Below are positions 44,458 to 54,303 of a DNA stretch of 64,000 nt, piece after piece. The stretch is from assembly GCF_000196135.1 (NCBI RefSeq), contig NC_005090.1, positions 444,001-508,000 of the forward strand, in the 5' to 3' direction. The stretch's first letter is position 1, and the number at the start of each line of letters is the position of its first letter. The notes under the pieces are model-generated. The model saw only the letters and a program-made list of their open reading frames with translations. It was not told the DNA's origin and searched no databases. The position numbers and the translations under genes are program-made. Origin of the DNA: Wolinella succinogenes DSM 1740. GTDB taxonomy: Bacteria; Campylobacterota; Campylobacteria; Campylobacterales; Helicobacteraceae.

Positions 44458-46806
44458 ATGCCTCTTTGGTTGCTTCTCTTTTGGCTCTTTCTCACTCCAC
44501 TTTGGTCGCTAGATGTGGTGATTAATAGCGGAAAGGAGGAGGGCAAGAGCTTTGCAGTGCTCAATCTTGTGCATGATCAGCTCTTCCCTTGCAAAGAGGA
44601 GATCAATCGACATGGTGAAGTCGAGCAGGTGATCTGTCTTTTGGAAGGCAAACCCTCCACCCCTTTCACTCAGAGCAACACCCTCTTTTTCAAGGTCGAA
44701 ACCAAGCGCATCGATTCCTCCCTCTATCTAGTCATCACGCCTAAAAAGCGCGCCAAACTCTTTGCGCTTCATGTTGATCCCAGAACCCAAGCTCCCCTTT
44801 TGAAGGAGGAAGCCAAGCTCTCTAAGCGTTGGCAGGTGGTTGGATATGAGGAGAAGATTCCTTTTTTGGGGGAGAAAAAAAGCATGGGGATCAACTTCCC
44901 TATCGCCATGGAGGGGACGACCACCCCTTTTATTGAAGCATTGGATGTTTTCAAAAAACCCCTCATCATTGAGAGCGGCAATGATGTTCCTTTCTATTTG
45001 AGCGCCAAGAGCCTCATGGAGCGTCACTCCTATAAAGAGGCACTAGCGGCTATTGATGAGGCGTTGGTGCGCTACCCTGAGACAATTTTTAAGCGTGATC
45101 TTCTGCTTTTTAAGATTCGTGCGATGGAGGCGCTTAGCGACCCTGAGAGCATGGAAGATTTGGTGGGGTTGGCCAAAAGCTGGAGTCGAGCCTATCCTTC
45201 AGATGCGAGTATCCCCGAAGTGCTCTATGTGCTGGCAAAGGCTTATGGGAATATGCGCTTTTTTGATGAGGCGCGCTACTACTATGAGCGGCTCTTTAGT
45301 GAGCACAAAGGGGATAATTTCGAGCTTTTGGCCAAGATTGCGCTTGCTGATGAGCTCCTTAAGCGCGGGGATAACAAGCGCGCTCCTCAACTCTACACCG
45401 ATGCGCTCAATGAGAGTAAAAATCTAGAGACCGCTTCGCTTGCCGCGGTAAGACTGGCGGATTATCAGATATCCAAAAAGAACTTCAAAGAGGCCGAATC
45501 GCTTCTGCTTAAGGTCTTGGAAGCCAATCCAAGCCATTTCCAAAAAGAGCCCTCCAAAACCCATGCGATGCTAGAGCGATGGGTGGATCAGGGCTTTTAT
45601 GGCGCGAGTGCAAGAATCGCTGAGGAGCTATGGAAGGGCAAGGTGGAGGATGATGATTTGGATGAGCGCCTCATCCGTCAAGCGGGGATATGGTATGAAG
45701 CGGCCGAGCGCTTTGATGACGCGCATCGAATCTATCGCCTCTACAAAGAGAAGTATGCCAATCGCTCCGCGATCAAGGAGATCATCGAGCGGGATGATAA
45801 GCTTCTTTTTGTGCTGGATGAAAACAACGCCACCAAGCGCCTGGAGCGTCTTGACCATGTGATTAAGAGCTATCCGGGGACGCCCGAAGAGAGGCGAGCC
45901 TATGAGCGCAAGGCCGAGACTTACGCTGAGCTAGGGGAGTATCCCAAGGTGCTTGAGATTGAGCGCCATTTAGATCCAAATCACCCCGCACTCCTCTCAT
46001 CGGCCACCAAGCTCGCCCAAGAGGCACTCAAGAGAGAGGATTGCAAGAGCGCCTCTTTCTATCTGCAGAAATATTCCTCTTTGGCTTTAGGGAATGAGGA
46101 GAAGATTCAGGGTTTTGATTGTCTCATGAAATCTTCCCTCCTAGCCAAAGCCCAAGAGCTCGCCCAAGAGGGGATCGCCCTCCCTGATCTCTCCTGGCGT
46201 CTTGAGTGGCTCTATCGCTACGCCAAAGTATTGGAGGCCTCGATGAATTTCCCCAGGGCGACTTTGGCCGCTAGAGACACGCTGGTGCTGGCCGATTCGC
46301 TCAAAAAGCCGATTTTTAATGATATCGCCTTCACTCTCTTTAACGCACTGGTGAAGCAGAATCGAGAAGAGGAGGCTAGGGAGGTCTTTGCGCGCCTCCA
46401 GAAGCAATTCCCTGAGGATAATCGCATGATTGAGGCGTATAAGAGCATGCTTGTTTGGGCGTCCAAGCGCTTGGATGAGACGGCGATTGAGATTTATGCC
46501 AAGGAGCTCTTGCGTCTCCAAAAGCTCCACGCTAGACCAGAATATTCGCCTTGGGCGGAGCTCACCTATATCGAATCGCTCCTAAGAACGCAGCGCTTCA
46601 AAGAGGCTTTGGGAATCACAGAGGAGCTCTCTAGGCTAACGCTAGAGCCAGAGGAGCGCATCAAGACCCTTTATATTCGCGGCTCTATTGCCCAGCGTCT
46701 TGATGAAAAAGCTCTAGCCAAAGAATCTTTTGAGCAGTGCTCCAAGGTCGAAGGCGTGAGTGCATGGAAGAATCTATGCGCCGAGGCGTTAAAATTACTC
46801 AACTAA
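44458..46806 (+). CDS. pflA: PflA-like flagellar motor TPR protein
   Basis: A 782-residue exported protein. Residues 1-17 form a signal peptide (LWLLLFWLFLTPLWS). A beta-rich domain of about 160 residues follows, then helical TPR/SEL-like repeats from about residue 185 to the end (for example YKEALAAIDEALVRYPE and FFDEARYYYERLFSEHKGD). In Campylobacter, PflA has the same length and architecture and lies directly after nuoN. There it forms periplasmic spokes of the flagellar motor with PflB and is needed for rotation. Name based on length, architecture and synteny from memory. Confidence 0.83.
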   Translation: MPLWLLLFWLFLTPLWSLDVVINSGKEEGKSFAVLNLVHDQLFPCKEEINRHGEVEQVICLLEGKPSTPFTQSNTLFFKVETKRIDSSLYLVITPKKRAKLFALHVDPRTQAPLLKEEAKLSKRWQVVGYEEKIPFLGEKKSMGINFPIAMEGTTTPFIEALDVFKKPLIIESGNDVPFYLSAKSLMERHSYKEALAAIDEALVRYPETIFKRDLLLFKIRAMEALSDPESMEDLVGLAKSWSRAYPSDASIPEVLYVLAKAYGNMRFFDEARYYYERLFSEHKGDNFELLAKIALADELLKRGDNKRAPQLYTDALNESKNLETASLAAVRLADYQISKKNFKEAESLLLKVLEANPSHFQKEPSKTHAMLERWVDQGFYGASARIAEELWKGKVEDDDLDERLIRQAGIWYEAAERFDDAHRIYRLYKEKYANRSAIKEIIERDDKLLFVLDENNATKRLERLDHVIKSYPGTPEERRAYERKAETYAELGEYPKVLEIERHLDPNHPALLSSATKLAQEALKREDCKSASFYLQKYSSLALGNEEKIQGFDCLMKSSLLAKAQELAQEGIALPDLSWRLEWLYRYAKVLEASMNFPRATLAARDTLVLADSLKKPIFNDIAFTLFNALVKQNREEEAREVFARLQKQFPEDNRMIEAYKSMLVWASKRLDETAIEIYAKELLRLQKLHARPEYSPWAELTYIESLLRTQRFKEALGITEELSRLTLEPEERIKTLYIRGSIAQRLDEKALAKESFEQCSKVEGVSAWKNLCAEALKLLN

Positions 46807-46849
46807 ATGAGCCCTTTGGGGTTTTGAGCTTACAGAGAAGGAGGATGGG

Positions 46850-47242
46850 ATGGAGCTAGAGGAGCTGAGAAGCTATTTTGAAGAGAGCTATCGATTTTTG
46901 CATGAGTATGACGAGCCTCTTTGGGAGAGGGAGAATATCAAGCGTCTTTTTCAAGGGATAGAGGAGCGCCTAACACGCCTAGAGGAGGCATTTGCTCCCA
47001 ATGGAGCGAATCTACCCGTAGAGATTGGAGGGCGTTTTTTCTTTGTCTATCAAAATGGTTCTTGGCTCTTTAAGTATGCGCTATTGACTACTTTAGAAAA
47101 AGGTCGCAATGGAGGAGCTTGGATAGATCGAGGATTCTTAAAGATCACCCCCTCTTTAGAGCGAGAGAAGTATGCCCAAGAGTTTCAAGAGATAGAAGAG
47201 AGGATTATTTCACTAGGGCTTTGCCTGCAAGATTTGACATAG
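46850..47242 (+). CDS. Hypothetical protein, 130 residues
   Basis: A small acidic protein, with a GGAGGATGGG ribosome binding site. The N-terminal 50 residues are helical with heptad-like leucines (ELRSYFEESYRFL, then IKRLFQGIEERLTRLEEAF). A short strand-rich part GGRFFFVYQNGSWLFKY follows, then another helical segment. No cysteine cluster, signal peptide or membrane segment. It lies nine bases before a DUF342-like gene and is probably cotranscribed with it. I do not recognise a family. Confidence 0.65.
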   Translation: MELEELRSYFEESYRFLHEYDEPLWERENIKRLFQGIEERLTRLEEAFAPNGANLPVEIGGRFFFVYQNGSWLFKYALLTTLEKGRNGGAWIDRGFLKITPSLEREKYAQEFQEIEERIISLGLCLQDLT

Positions 47243-47250
47243 GAAGAGGC

Positions 47251-49068
47251 GTGCAAGAGATAGTCGAGGTTTGTTCAGATATAGGGGCGACGATCAAGCG
47301 CTTGGCTAAAAAACACAAGATTCATCCCCGAAAAATCGATTTTGAGATTTTGGGACTCAATACTTTTTTAATCAAAGGGGAGGAGCTTCAGAAGGTCAGC
47401 GCTCAGGCTCTTTATGAGATCGCCTACTCTCCCTATGAGATGAGACAATTTTATAAAGTGCGATTCTTTGTGCGCGGCAAGGAGCTTGAGCCTTTCCTCT
47501 TTTCAATTCGAAGTGAAGAGGAGGGGACGAAACTCATCGCGGCGATTTCACTTGAACGGCTTCCCGCCTTGGATGAAAAATTTATCCCTACGCTCAAGCA
47601 TTTTCTCCAAAAGAGAATGGCGCTTGGGGGCTATATTTGGGGGCTTGGGGGAAAGCGCATGGAGGAGGAGATCGCTCGATTCTTCGCCACGCTCCTGAAA
47701 CGCTCCGCCCTTAAAGGGGGTGCGGTCAAACTCACGCTATGTGAGCTGAGAATCCCTGAAGCGATCAAGCCCGCTTCGCTTAAACTCCTCTCCAAGCCCT
47801 ATGGACAGGGAAGATTGCTGGAGGGGAGTGAGCTCTTGGAGGGGGCGATTTTGAAAGTGGAGGCGGGAGAGGTGATTCTTCGTTATCGCAAACCCACCTA
47901 CAAAGCCGCTTGGAGGAGCTGCAAGGGGGAGTGGTTTGGCGAGGGGAGCTACCCGATAGGAATCATCAAGGGGGAGGGGCTTGAGCAGGTCGAAAACGAA
48001 GAGAATATCGAATACAAAGCCCAAAAAGAGGGATTTGCTTCTATTCTAGAGGGGAGACTCAGTGTGCTGGAGATGCCCATCATTGAGAGCCTTGATTTCA
48101 AGCGATCCAAGAATCTTGCCGACCTTGGGATTGAGAGGCTTCAAATTCTCAACGAAGAGAGCTCTATGGATGCGATCGCCCAAGGGGTAGAGCTGGAGAT
48201 TCCTTATCTGGTGGTCAAAGGAAATGTAGGACCCGCCACTATTGTCTCCAAAGAGCTCAAAATCAATGGACAAATCCACGCTCGCGCCTCTTTGAGCGCT
48301 GAAGAAGCAACCCTTCTTTTTCTCAAAGGTTCGCTCAAGGCCTCCAGGGCTCAGGTGAAGTTTTGCGAATCGGCTCACCTAGTAGTGGAGGAGTTAAAAG
48401 CAAGCTATCTAGGCGGGACAACCACTTTTTTTGAGGAGGCTGAGGTGGAGCGACTAGGCTCTAATAATACGCTTCATATCGGTAAAAGCCTCCGACTTAA
48501 GGAGGTGATGGGAAAGGGGAATGTTCTTGCTTTTGACCCTTTTGCCTCCAAAAAGAGCAAGCGTCAATTGGATTGGCTCAATCACCAGAGGGAGTTTTTT
48601 GAGGAGGTGACGCGCGGAGGGCATTGGCGAGAGAGGGAGATTCATCAAGAGAGGGTGAGAATCAAGCTCTTTCTTGAAGAGATCCAGAGTCGTCAAACCC
48701 TCATCGAAGGGATGGGAGAGGCGGTTGCTAGAGAGCTTTTGAAGGCTCAATCTTCCCAAGAGCTTCGCCTCAGGCGAAATGAGCGAATCCTAGAGGCGAT
48801 GCGCCACTCCAAGGAGCGTCTAGAGAGGCTCAAGGAGGAGATCAATACACTTAAAGAGAGGGTGCTTGGAATCACTTTGGAGTGTCAAGAGGGAATCGGA
48901 GAAGAGAACACCATTCTCTTTAGGCTCCCTAGTGGAGAGAGTCTGGAGTTTATCCCTCCCTACCCTTTGGGGCGAGTGGGCTTGGTCAAAACTGAGGAGG
49001 GAGAGTATGAGGTCTCGTATGAGCGACTTTTTAAAGGGGCTAAGCCCCAAGGGGGAGGCGTATCGTGA
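47251..49068 (+). CDS. DUF342/FapA-like protein
   Basis: About 605 residues from GTG 47251 (AGGAAG at 47241-47246); longer reading frames upstream run through the preceding gene and are rejected. The central part (about residues 180-430) is a glycine-rich series of short strands resembling the right-handed beta-helix of DUF342 proteins, with LEIPYLVVKGNVG, ELKINGQIHARASLSAEE and AHLVVEELKASYLGG. A coiled coil of about 110 residues with many E/R/L follows, then a C-terminal beta segment. DUF342 proteins (FapA) are linked to flagellar assembly or surface functions in some bacteria; pflA is two genes upstream. Function here unproven. Confidence 0.72.
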   Translation: MQEIVEVCSDIGATIKRLAKKHKIHPRKIDFEILGLNTFLIKGEELQKVSAQALYEIAYSPYEMRQFYKVRFFVRGKELEPFLFSIRSEEEGTKLIAAISLERLPALDEKFIPTLKHFLQKRMALGGYIWGLGGKRMEEEIARFFATLLKRSALKGGAVKLTLCELRIPEAIKPASLKLLSKPYGQGRLLEGSELLEGAILKVEAGEVILRYRKPTYKAAWRSCKGEWFGEGSYPIGIIKGEGLEQVENEENIEYKAQKEGFASILEGRLSVLEMPIIESLDFKRSKNLADLGIERLQILNEESSMDAIAQGVELEIPYLVVKGNVGPATIVSKELKINGQIHARASLSAEEATLLFLKGSLKASRAQVKFCESAHLVVEELKASYLGGTTTFFEEAEVERLGSNNTLHIGKSLRLKEVMGKGNVLAFDPFASKKSKRQLDWLNHQREFFEEVTRGGHWREREIHQERVRIKLFLEEIQSRQTLIEGMGEAVARELLKAQSSQELRLRRNERILEAMRHSKERLERLKEEINTLKERVLGITLECQEGIGEENTILFRLPSGESLEFIPPYPLGRVGLVKTEEGEYEVSYERLFKGAKPQGGGVS

Positions 49069-50774
49069 GCGATTCCTTTGATCCTTCTCTTGCGCTTGAT
49101 TACTCCATCTACTTAGAGCGAGTCGCCTCCTTACTCCAGCCCCATCCTAATGGCTGGCTTTCGCTATTTGATAAGAGCAAAAAGAGCTACTATCTGTTGG
49201 ATATCGCTCAAAAGAGTCTTAAACAAAAGATCGCCCTTGATATGGCCAAGGGAGAGAATCCTGAGTTTGGGCGCGCGAGTATTGCACAAGAGATTCCTAG
49301 GTTTGCCTTCATTGAGCCAGATGAAGAGCATGTGAGGGTGATGGATGGGGCGAGTTTGCAAAATATTGCCACGATTCATTGTGCCAAAAGCAAGGTGGAA
49401 TCAATCCACCTCACTTCTGATGGCAAGGGGCTTTATACGGGCGGCAAGGACGGCTTGATCACGCTTTGGGATGTGGAGGAGAAGAGGGTGGCCGCCCAAA
49501 TCTCCAAGCATCAGGACTTTGTCTATCTGATCAAAGAGAGCCCATGCGGGGAGTTTATTCTCTCTGTCGGCTATGATCGAAGTCTCTTTTTGTATCACAA
49601 AGGCAGAGGGATGAGGGGGGAGCGCATCCATGTCGCCTCTCATTTGCCGCGCTCGATTCTCTTTTTATCTGGTGGGTATGTCGCCATCGGAGAATCAAGG
49701 GGAGAGGTGGTGATTTTGGATTGTCTTTTGGGGCGCGTGGCGACTCGATTCCGTGTGACGCATGAGGAGATTATTGCCATGGAGGCTTTGGGGGAGGGGG
49801 TGATTCTCTTTTTGAGCAAATTTGGAAAGCTTGGAAGCGTCGATTATCTAAAGGGTGAAGTGAGAAGCGATGACTATCTTCCCGCCAAAAAACGCTACGC
49901 CTCTATGGCTCTGGAGGCTCAGGGTGAGAGGCTCGTTCTCTCCACCCAAGATGGCTATATTCGCTCTTACAAATTAGGAGAACTTTTGCCTTGGCTTGAG
50001 AGGCTGGTGGAGAAAGAGGAGACGAATCACGCCTATGAGCTCATGGCGGCTCATCCTCATCTTCGGGGAAGCAAGAGTGCCATGGTGCTTGAGGCACGAT
50101 TTGAGATCGCCCTTTTGGAGGCATGGGGGCTCATGGAGGAGGAGCGAATCTCTGAGGCGCAACAGCGACTCGCGCTCTATTTGACGATTCCTGAGAAACG
50201 CATGATTGTGCAAAAACATATCGAGCAACTGCGCCAGATTCCTGATCTGCGCTCCTATCTCAAAGATTCTTATCTTTTGCGGGCACACTCTTTGGTGCAG
50301 ACTCGACCCCTCTTGGCTCAAACTTCCACTGCCAAGTCAATGGATGAGAGCTTTTTGAAGGCGCTTTGGAGCGCTAAAGAGCTTTTGAAGAGAGGACAAA
50401 AAGAGGAAGCGGATAAGGCGATCTTTATTCACAAAGCGGTGAATGCGCGCTCAAAAATGATCAAAGAGGTGTTCTCTAATCCTTTTTTGATTGACACCGT
50501 GCTAGAGACGATTCAAAAGGGCGATTATCGGCGCTATTTTGAGCTGAAACGCCAGTTTTCGGTGGTCTCATTTTTGCCTCAAGCCAAGGCGTTTGAGGAG
50601 AGAGAGGAGGAGCTCTACTTTGAGCTTGAAGAGGCATTTTGTCTGGGGAATTTAGAGCGAGCCAAAGAGTGCGTGGAGATACTCCTCCTCTTCCCTAAAG
50701 GAGAGGAGCGAGTGAAACCTTGGGCTCAGAAGATCAAGGAGTTTAAGGGGAAAATCCCCTTGGAGGTGGAGTAG
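49065..50774 (+). CDS. WD40-like beta-propeller protein with helical C terminus
   Basis: A 569-residue protein from GTG 49065, overlapping the previous stop by four bases. Residues about 90-310 show propeller repeats, the clearest being GKGLYTGGKDGLITLWDVEEKR with the WD pair. Less regular blades such as EFILSVGYDRSLFLYHK and GYVAIGESRGEVVIL follow. Residues 310-569 are helical and rich in alanine, leucine and glutamate, like TPR/HEAT-type scaffolds. No signal peptide, so cytoplasmic. Likely a protein-interaction scaffold; operon partners are the DUF342-like protein and the 130-residue protein. The last codons form one arm of a palindrome shared with dnaK. Confidence 0.7.
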   Translation: MSDSFDPSLALDYSIYLERVASLLQPHPNGWLSLFDKSKKSYYLLDIAQKSLKQKIALDMAKGENPEFGRASIAQEIPRFAFIEPDEEHVRVMDGASLQNIATIHCAKSKVESIHLTSDGKGLYTGGKDGLITLWDVEEKRVAAQISKHQDFVYLIKESPCGEFILSVGYDRSLFLYHKGRGMRGERIHVASHLPRSILFLSGGYVAIGESRGEVVILDCLLGRVATRFRVTHEEIIAMEALGEGVILFLSKFGKLGSVDYLKGEVRSDDYLPAKKRYASMALEAQGERLVLSTQDGYIRSYKLGELLPWLERLVEKEETNHAYELMAAHPHLRGSKSAMVLEARFEIALLEAWGLMEEERISEAQQRLALYLTIPEKRMIVQKHIEQLRQIPDLRSYLKDSYLLRAHSLVQTRPLLAQTSTAKSMDESFLKALWSAKELLKRGQKEEADKAIFIHKAVNARSKMIKEVFSNPFLIDTVLETIQKGDYRRYFELKRQFSVVSFLPQAKAFEEREEELYFELEEAFCLGNLERAKECVEILLLFPKGEERVKPWAQKIKEFKGKIPLEVE

Positions 50775-50791
50775 GGAACTACTCCACCTCC
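50745..50791. terminator. Tandem hairpins at the convergent ends of the WD40 gene and dnaK
   Basis: GGAGGTGGAGTAG (50762-50774) and CTACTCCACCTCC (50779-50791) form a perfect 13-bp inverted repeat with loop GGAA. Each arm contains the stop codon and last codons of one gene, both ending in Glu-Val-Glu. Directly beside it AAGGGGA (50745-50751) pairs with TCCCCTT (50755-50761). No T run follows on either strand. It is the only space between the two genes and is a candidate two-way terminator. Confidence 0.7.
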
Positions 50792-52674
50792 GCGTCGATT
50801 ACATCGTCATCTTTTTTCTTGCCCGCGTTGGCTGTGTTTCCTTGTTGGGCATCGGCTGCTTGGGGATTCTCTTTTTTATACATCGCTTCGGCTAGTTTAT
50901 GGCTCACTTCGGTGAGGGCTTTCACCTTCTCATCGATCTCCTCTTTAGTGAGATTCTCTTTTTTGAGCGTCTCTTTGAGGTCGTTAATGGCGCTCTCAAT
51001 CTTGGTGCGCTCACTCTCTTCGAGCTGATCTTTAAACTCGCCTAGGCTCTTTTCGGTCTGATAGAGGAGTGAATCGGCTTGGTTTTTGGCTTCGATCATT
51101 GACTTTCGTTTGGAATCTTCTTCTTTGTGGAGCTCAGCGTCTTTGACCATTTTTTCGATCTCTGAATCGCTTAGGCCGCTAGAACCTGTGATTTTGATCT
51201 CTTGAGATTTGCCTGTGGCTTTATCTTTGGCGGAGACGGTGAGAATCCCGTTGGCATCAATGTCAAAAGTGACCTCGATTTGGGGCACACCCCTAGGAGC
51301 GGCAGGAATTCCGCTGAGCTCAAACATACCCAAAGATTTATTGTCTCTAGCGAGCTCACGCTCACCCTGAAGCACTTGGATGGTGACGGCGGGTTGATTG
51401 TCCTCAGCCGTGGAGAAGACTTGAGATTTCTTCACAGGGATGGTGGTGCCACGATCGATAATCTTGGTCATTACGCCTCCAAGGGTCTCGATTCCAAGAG
51501 AGAGGGGGGTGACGTCTAGGAGGAGAACATCTTTGACATCCCCCTTGAGCACGCCCCCTTGAATAGCTGCACCAAGGGCAACCACCTCATCGGGGTTGAC
51601 TGATTTGTTGAGCTCTTTGCCGATAAAATCTTTGACGCGTTGTTGGACTTTGGGGATACGAGTCGAGCCGCCCACCATCACCACTTCGGCGATATCAGAC
51701 TTTGCAAGACCCGCGTCTTTAATGACGAAGTCGATCTTTTGGATCGTCTGCTCGATAAGGTCATCAATGAGACTCTCAAATTTGGCTCGTGAAATCTTCT
51801 TCACCAAGTGCTTAGGACCTGTAGCATCGGCGGTGATGAAGGGGAGGTTGATCTCGGTCTCGTTGGCAGAGCTCAACTCTTTTTTGGCGTTTTCAGCGGC
51901 GTCTTTGAGTCGTTGGAGCGCCATCACATCTTTTTTGAGATCGATTCCATTCTCCGCTTCAAACTCCTTGGCCGCCCAGTCGATGATTCGGTTGTCAAAG
52001 TCATCTCCGCCCAAGAAGGCGTCTCCGCCCGTGGCCAAAACCTCAACGACATTGTCACCCGTTTCCAAAACAGTGACATCAAAGGTTCCGCCCCCGAGGT
52101 CATAGACCACGATCTTTTCGGCGTGTTTTTTGTCCAAGCCATAAGCAAGAGCGGCAGAGGTAGGCTCGTTGATGATTCGCAAAACATTGAGTCCAGCGAT
52201 GGTGCCCGCCTCTTTGGTCGCCTTTCGTTGAGCGTCATTGAAGTAGGCAGGGACAGTGATAACCGCCTCGCTCACCTCTTCGCCAAGATAGGCTTCGGCA
52301 TCCTCTTTGAGTTTCATGAGAATTTTCGCACTAATCTCTTGAGGAGTGTAGACCTTATCAGCGATCTCCACCGCGCACGCGCCATTTCGATCAACCACTT
52401 TGTAAGGGAGGCGTTTTTGAGCCTCTTTGGCCTTATCTTCGCTCATCATCAAGCCCATGATTCGCTTGATGGAGTAGATGGTTTTTTGGGGATTGGTGAT
52501 CGCTTGGCGCTTGGCGGGATCGCCCACTAAAATTTCGCCCTTATCGGTGAATGCAACCACGGAAGGGGTGGTATTACGACCCTCTTTGTTGGCGATAATT
52601 TTTCCTTCATTTCCTTCAAAAACAGCCATGGCAGAGTTGGTGGTGCCAAGGTCGATTCCTAGAACTTTTCCCAT
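50779..52674 (-). CDS. dnaK: Chaperone DnaK (Hsp70)
   Basis: A 631-residue ATP-dependent chaperone. The N terminus [21 protein letters not shown] contains phosphate loop 1. [15 protein letters not shown] (near residue 196) and [13 protein letters not shown] (near residue 340) are ATPase motifs, and [18 protein letters not shown] opens the substrate-binding domain. The C-terminal tail ends [10 protein letters not shown]. Third gene of hrcA-grpE-dnaK; dnaJ is not adjacent here. It cooperates with GrpE as nucleotide exchange factor. Confidence 0.98.
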   Translation of the reverse strand: MGKVLGIDLGTTNSAMAVFEGNEGKIIANKEGRNTTPSVVAFTDKGEILVGDPAKRQAITNPQKTIYSIKRIMGLMMSEDKAKEAQKRLPYKVVDRNGACAVEIADKVYTPQEISAKILMKLKEDAEAYLGEEVSEAVITVPAYFNDAQRKATKEAGTIAGLNVLRIINEPTSAALAYGLDKKHAEKIVVYDLGGGTFDVTVLETGDNVVEVLATGGDAFLGGDDFDNRIIDWAAKEFEAENGIDLKKDVMALQRLKDAAENAKKELSSANETEINLPFITADATGPKHLVKKISRAKFESLIDDLIEQTIQKIDFVIKDAGLAKSDIAEVVMVGGSTRIPKVQQRVKDFIGKELNKSVNPDEVVALGAAIQGGVLKGDVKDVLLLDVTPLSLGIETLGGVMTKIIDRGTTIPVKKSQVFSTAEDNQPAVTIQVLQGERELARDNKSLGMFELSGIPAAPRGVPQIEVTFDIDANGILTVSAKDKATGKSQEIKITGSSGLSDSEIEKMVKDAELHKEEDSKRKSMIEAKNQADSLLYQTEKSLGEFKDQLEESERTKIESAINDLKETLKKENLTKEEIDEKVKALTEVSHKLAEAMYKKENPQAADAQQGNTANAGKKKDDDVIDAEVE

Positions 52675-52703
52675 AGGTTTGCTCCTTTTTAAGTTTTATT
52701 AAT

Positions 52704-53258
52704 TTAGTTGGATTTGGCAATGCTGACCATCGCAGGGCGCAAAACACGCTCTTTGTAGCGATAGCCTTTTTGGAACACTTGAACAATTTCGCCCTCTTGG
52801 TGCGAAGGACTTGGAACTTGCATGATGCACTCATGAAGATGAGGATCAAACTCTCCCTCGCAAGCGATCATTTCGATTCCGTGGCGCTGGAGCACCTTAG
52901 AGAAGTTGTCCAGCGTGAGCTCTAGACCCTCTTTGAATTTGGCCTGAAGCTCGCTCTCTTCACCTGAGACTTCATTGGCGCTTTTGAGCGCAATCTCTAG
53001 GGTGTCAACGATGGGAAGCAGATCTTTGGCGATCTTCTCATAGGCGTATTCAAGCGCCTGAAACTTTTCACGCTCTAATCGTTTTTTGGTGTTTTCAAAG
53101 TCAGCATGGACGCGAAGATAAGAATCTTCCAGCTCCTTGATTTTGGCTTCTAGCTCCGCCTCTTTGGAGCCATCACTACCACTCTCTGGAGTGGAGGGTT
53201 GACTCTCCAAGGAGACCTCCTCTTCTTGTGGTTCAGCGTTGGCGGGATTGTCGTTCAT
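52704..53258 (-). CDS. grpE: Nucleotide exchange factor GrpE
   Basis: A 184-residue dimeric exchange factor for DnaK. It has an acidic disordered N terminus, a long coiled coil (about residues 35-90, with [23 protein letters not shown]), and the C-terminal beta domain with [11 protein letters not shown] and [18 protein letters not shown]. Start at complement of 53256-53258. 29 bases upstream of dnaK. Confidence 0.96.
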
Positions 53259-53293
53259 GAGCGAATTCTCCTTTCTTTAAATTAGATTCTAGT

Positions 53294-54088
53294 TCAGGCG
53301 AGCGCTTCTTGATAGAAAGCCTCATAGTTTCGATTGAGCGAACCCATAAACATAAGCTTGGCAGCGCTTTTTTCGACTCGAATCTGTTGGATGAAGGCCA
53401 AGGCTCCCCTGGGGATGAAGCGATCAAAATAGAGCCCCTCTTCCAGAGTGTCGAGCCATTTTCCTTTAGATATGTCGTGGAAGAGGCGCTCCCCTTCTCG
53501 GCTTGGCTGGAGAAGCTCGGCGAGCTCTTTGAGCCCGAAAGTGAGCACAGGCTCTCCTTCTAGCAAGTGGTCTAGCTTTGTGGCGAGCTCGTGGGCACAG
53601 ACTTGGTAGGCAATCTTTCGAATATCTCGAATCTCTAGCCCCACCAATTCTCCCAAGAATCGCTCCATGGCTCCTGAATATTTGACGACCGCCTCACCCT
53701 CTTCAAAGCCAAGCACAAGGAATCGAGTCCCCACGCTCACCACCTCCTGAAGGAAGTTGGGCTTATAAAAGCGCAGAGCACAGAATATCCCTGTCTCCCT
53801 AGCCGACTGCTCGATCTTTTTGAGGCTCTCAAATTCGAGCATCTCAAGGGGAAGAAGTTTTTTGCGCCAGTAGTTTTTGAGGGCAAGCTCGGTGGGAATC
53901 CGACCGCTACTCACATGGGGTTGTGCCAAGGCTCCCTCTTCAACTAGGGTTTTGAAATGATTCCTAATGGTAGCCGATGAGATTTTGATATTGAGCGAGA
54001 GGCGAAGCGATTCAGAGCCGATAGGCTCTTGCTGCTTCAGGTATTCGCGAATGATCTCATCAAGTAACAGGGATTTTTTGGGTGTCAT
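53294..54088 (-). CDS. hrcA: Heat-inducible transcription repressor HrcA
   Basis: A 264-residue repressor of the hrcA/groE regulons. The N-terminal winged helix includes LLDEIIREYLKQQEPIGSESL and SSATIRNHFKTLVEEGALAQPHVSSGRIPT, which is the HrcA signature. It is shorter than the Gram-positive protein (about 340) and close to the Helicobacter form. A CIRCE-like operator lies about 75-100 bases upstream, so it probably represses its own operon. Confidence 0.95.
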   Translation of the reverse strand: MTPKKSLLLDEIIREYLKQQEPIGSESLRLSLNIKISSATIRNHFKTLVEEGALAQPHVSSGRIPTELALKNYWRKKLLPLEMLEFESLKKIEQSARETGIFCALRFYKPNFLQEVVSVGTRFLVLGFEEGEAVVKYSGAMERFLGELVGLEIRDIRKIAYQVCAHELATKLDHLLEGEPVLTFGLKELAELLQPSREGERLFHDISKGKWLDTLEEGLYFDRFIPRGALAFIQQIRVEKSAAKLMFMGSLNRNYEAFYQEALA

Positions 54089-54163
54089 GGCACTCGCCTC
54101 GCTTTGGGAGTAGACTTCAATAAGGTAACCAAACGCAATTATAGCACAAAAAAGCGTTAAAAA

Positions 54164-54223
54164 TTAGCACTCTTGTTAACTTATTGCTGGTTTTATTATA
54201 TAACATGAGTCTATATTTGTCAA
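54164..54223 (-). promoter_or_regulatory. hrcA-grpE-dnaK promoter with CIRCE-like operator
   Basis: On the minus strand TTGACA (complement of 54218-54223) and TATAAT (complement of 54195-54200) are both perfect and 17 bases apart. Just downstream, covering the start point, is CCAGCAATA-N9-GAGTGCTAA (54164-54190). The second half matches the CIRCE consensus exactly and the first only partly (consensus TTAGCACTC). A second TATAAT (complement of 54138-54143) lies closer to hrcA. Confidence 0.82.
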
Positions 54224-54290
54224 GTTTCATGATTAAAAACTCATCAGATTCTTGCGGGAAGAGGGTATGGTGTTTTGCCAAGGCTTAGGA

Positions 54291-54296
54291 TAAAAT
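54291..54296 (+). promoter_or_regulatory. -10 element of the aldolase-like gene, possibly leaderless
   Basis: TAAAAT at 54291-54296 ends seven bases before ATG 54304, so transcription would start at or next to the first codon. The nearest AGGA (54287-54290) is 13 bases from the ATG and overlaps the -10, so it would not be in the mRNA. Confidence 0.4.
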
Positions 54297-54303
54297 AGCG
54301 TCT

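Noticed and set aside
51808-52530. A 240-codon open frame opposite dnaK.
   Set aside because: Shadow of dnaK caused by its codon pattern; no recognisable motif.
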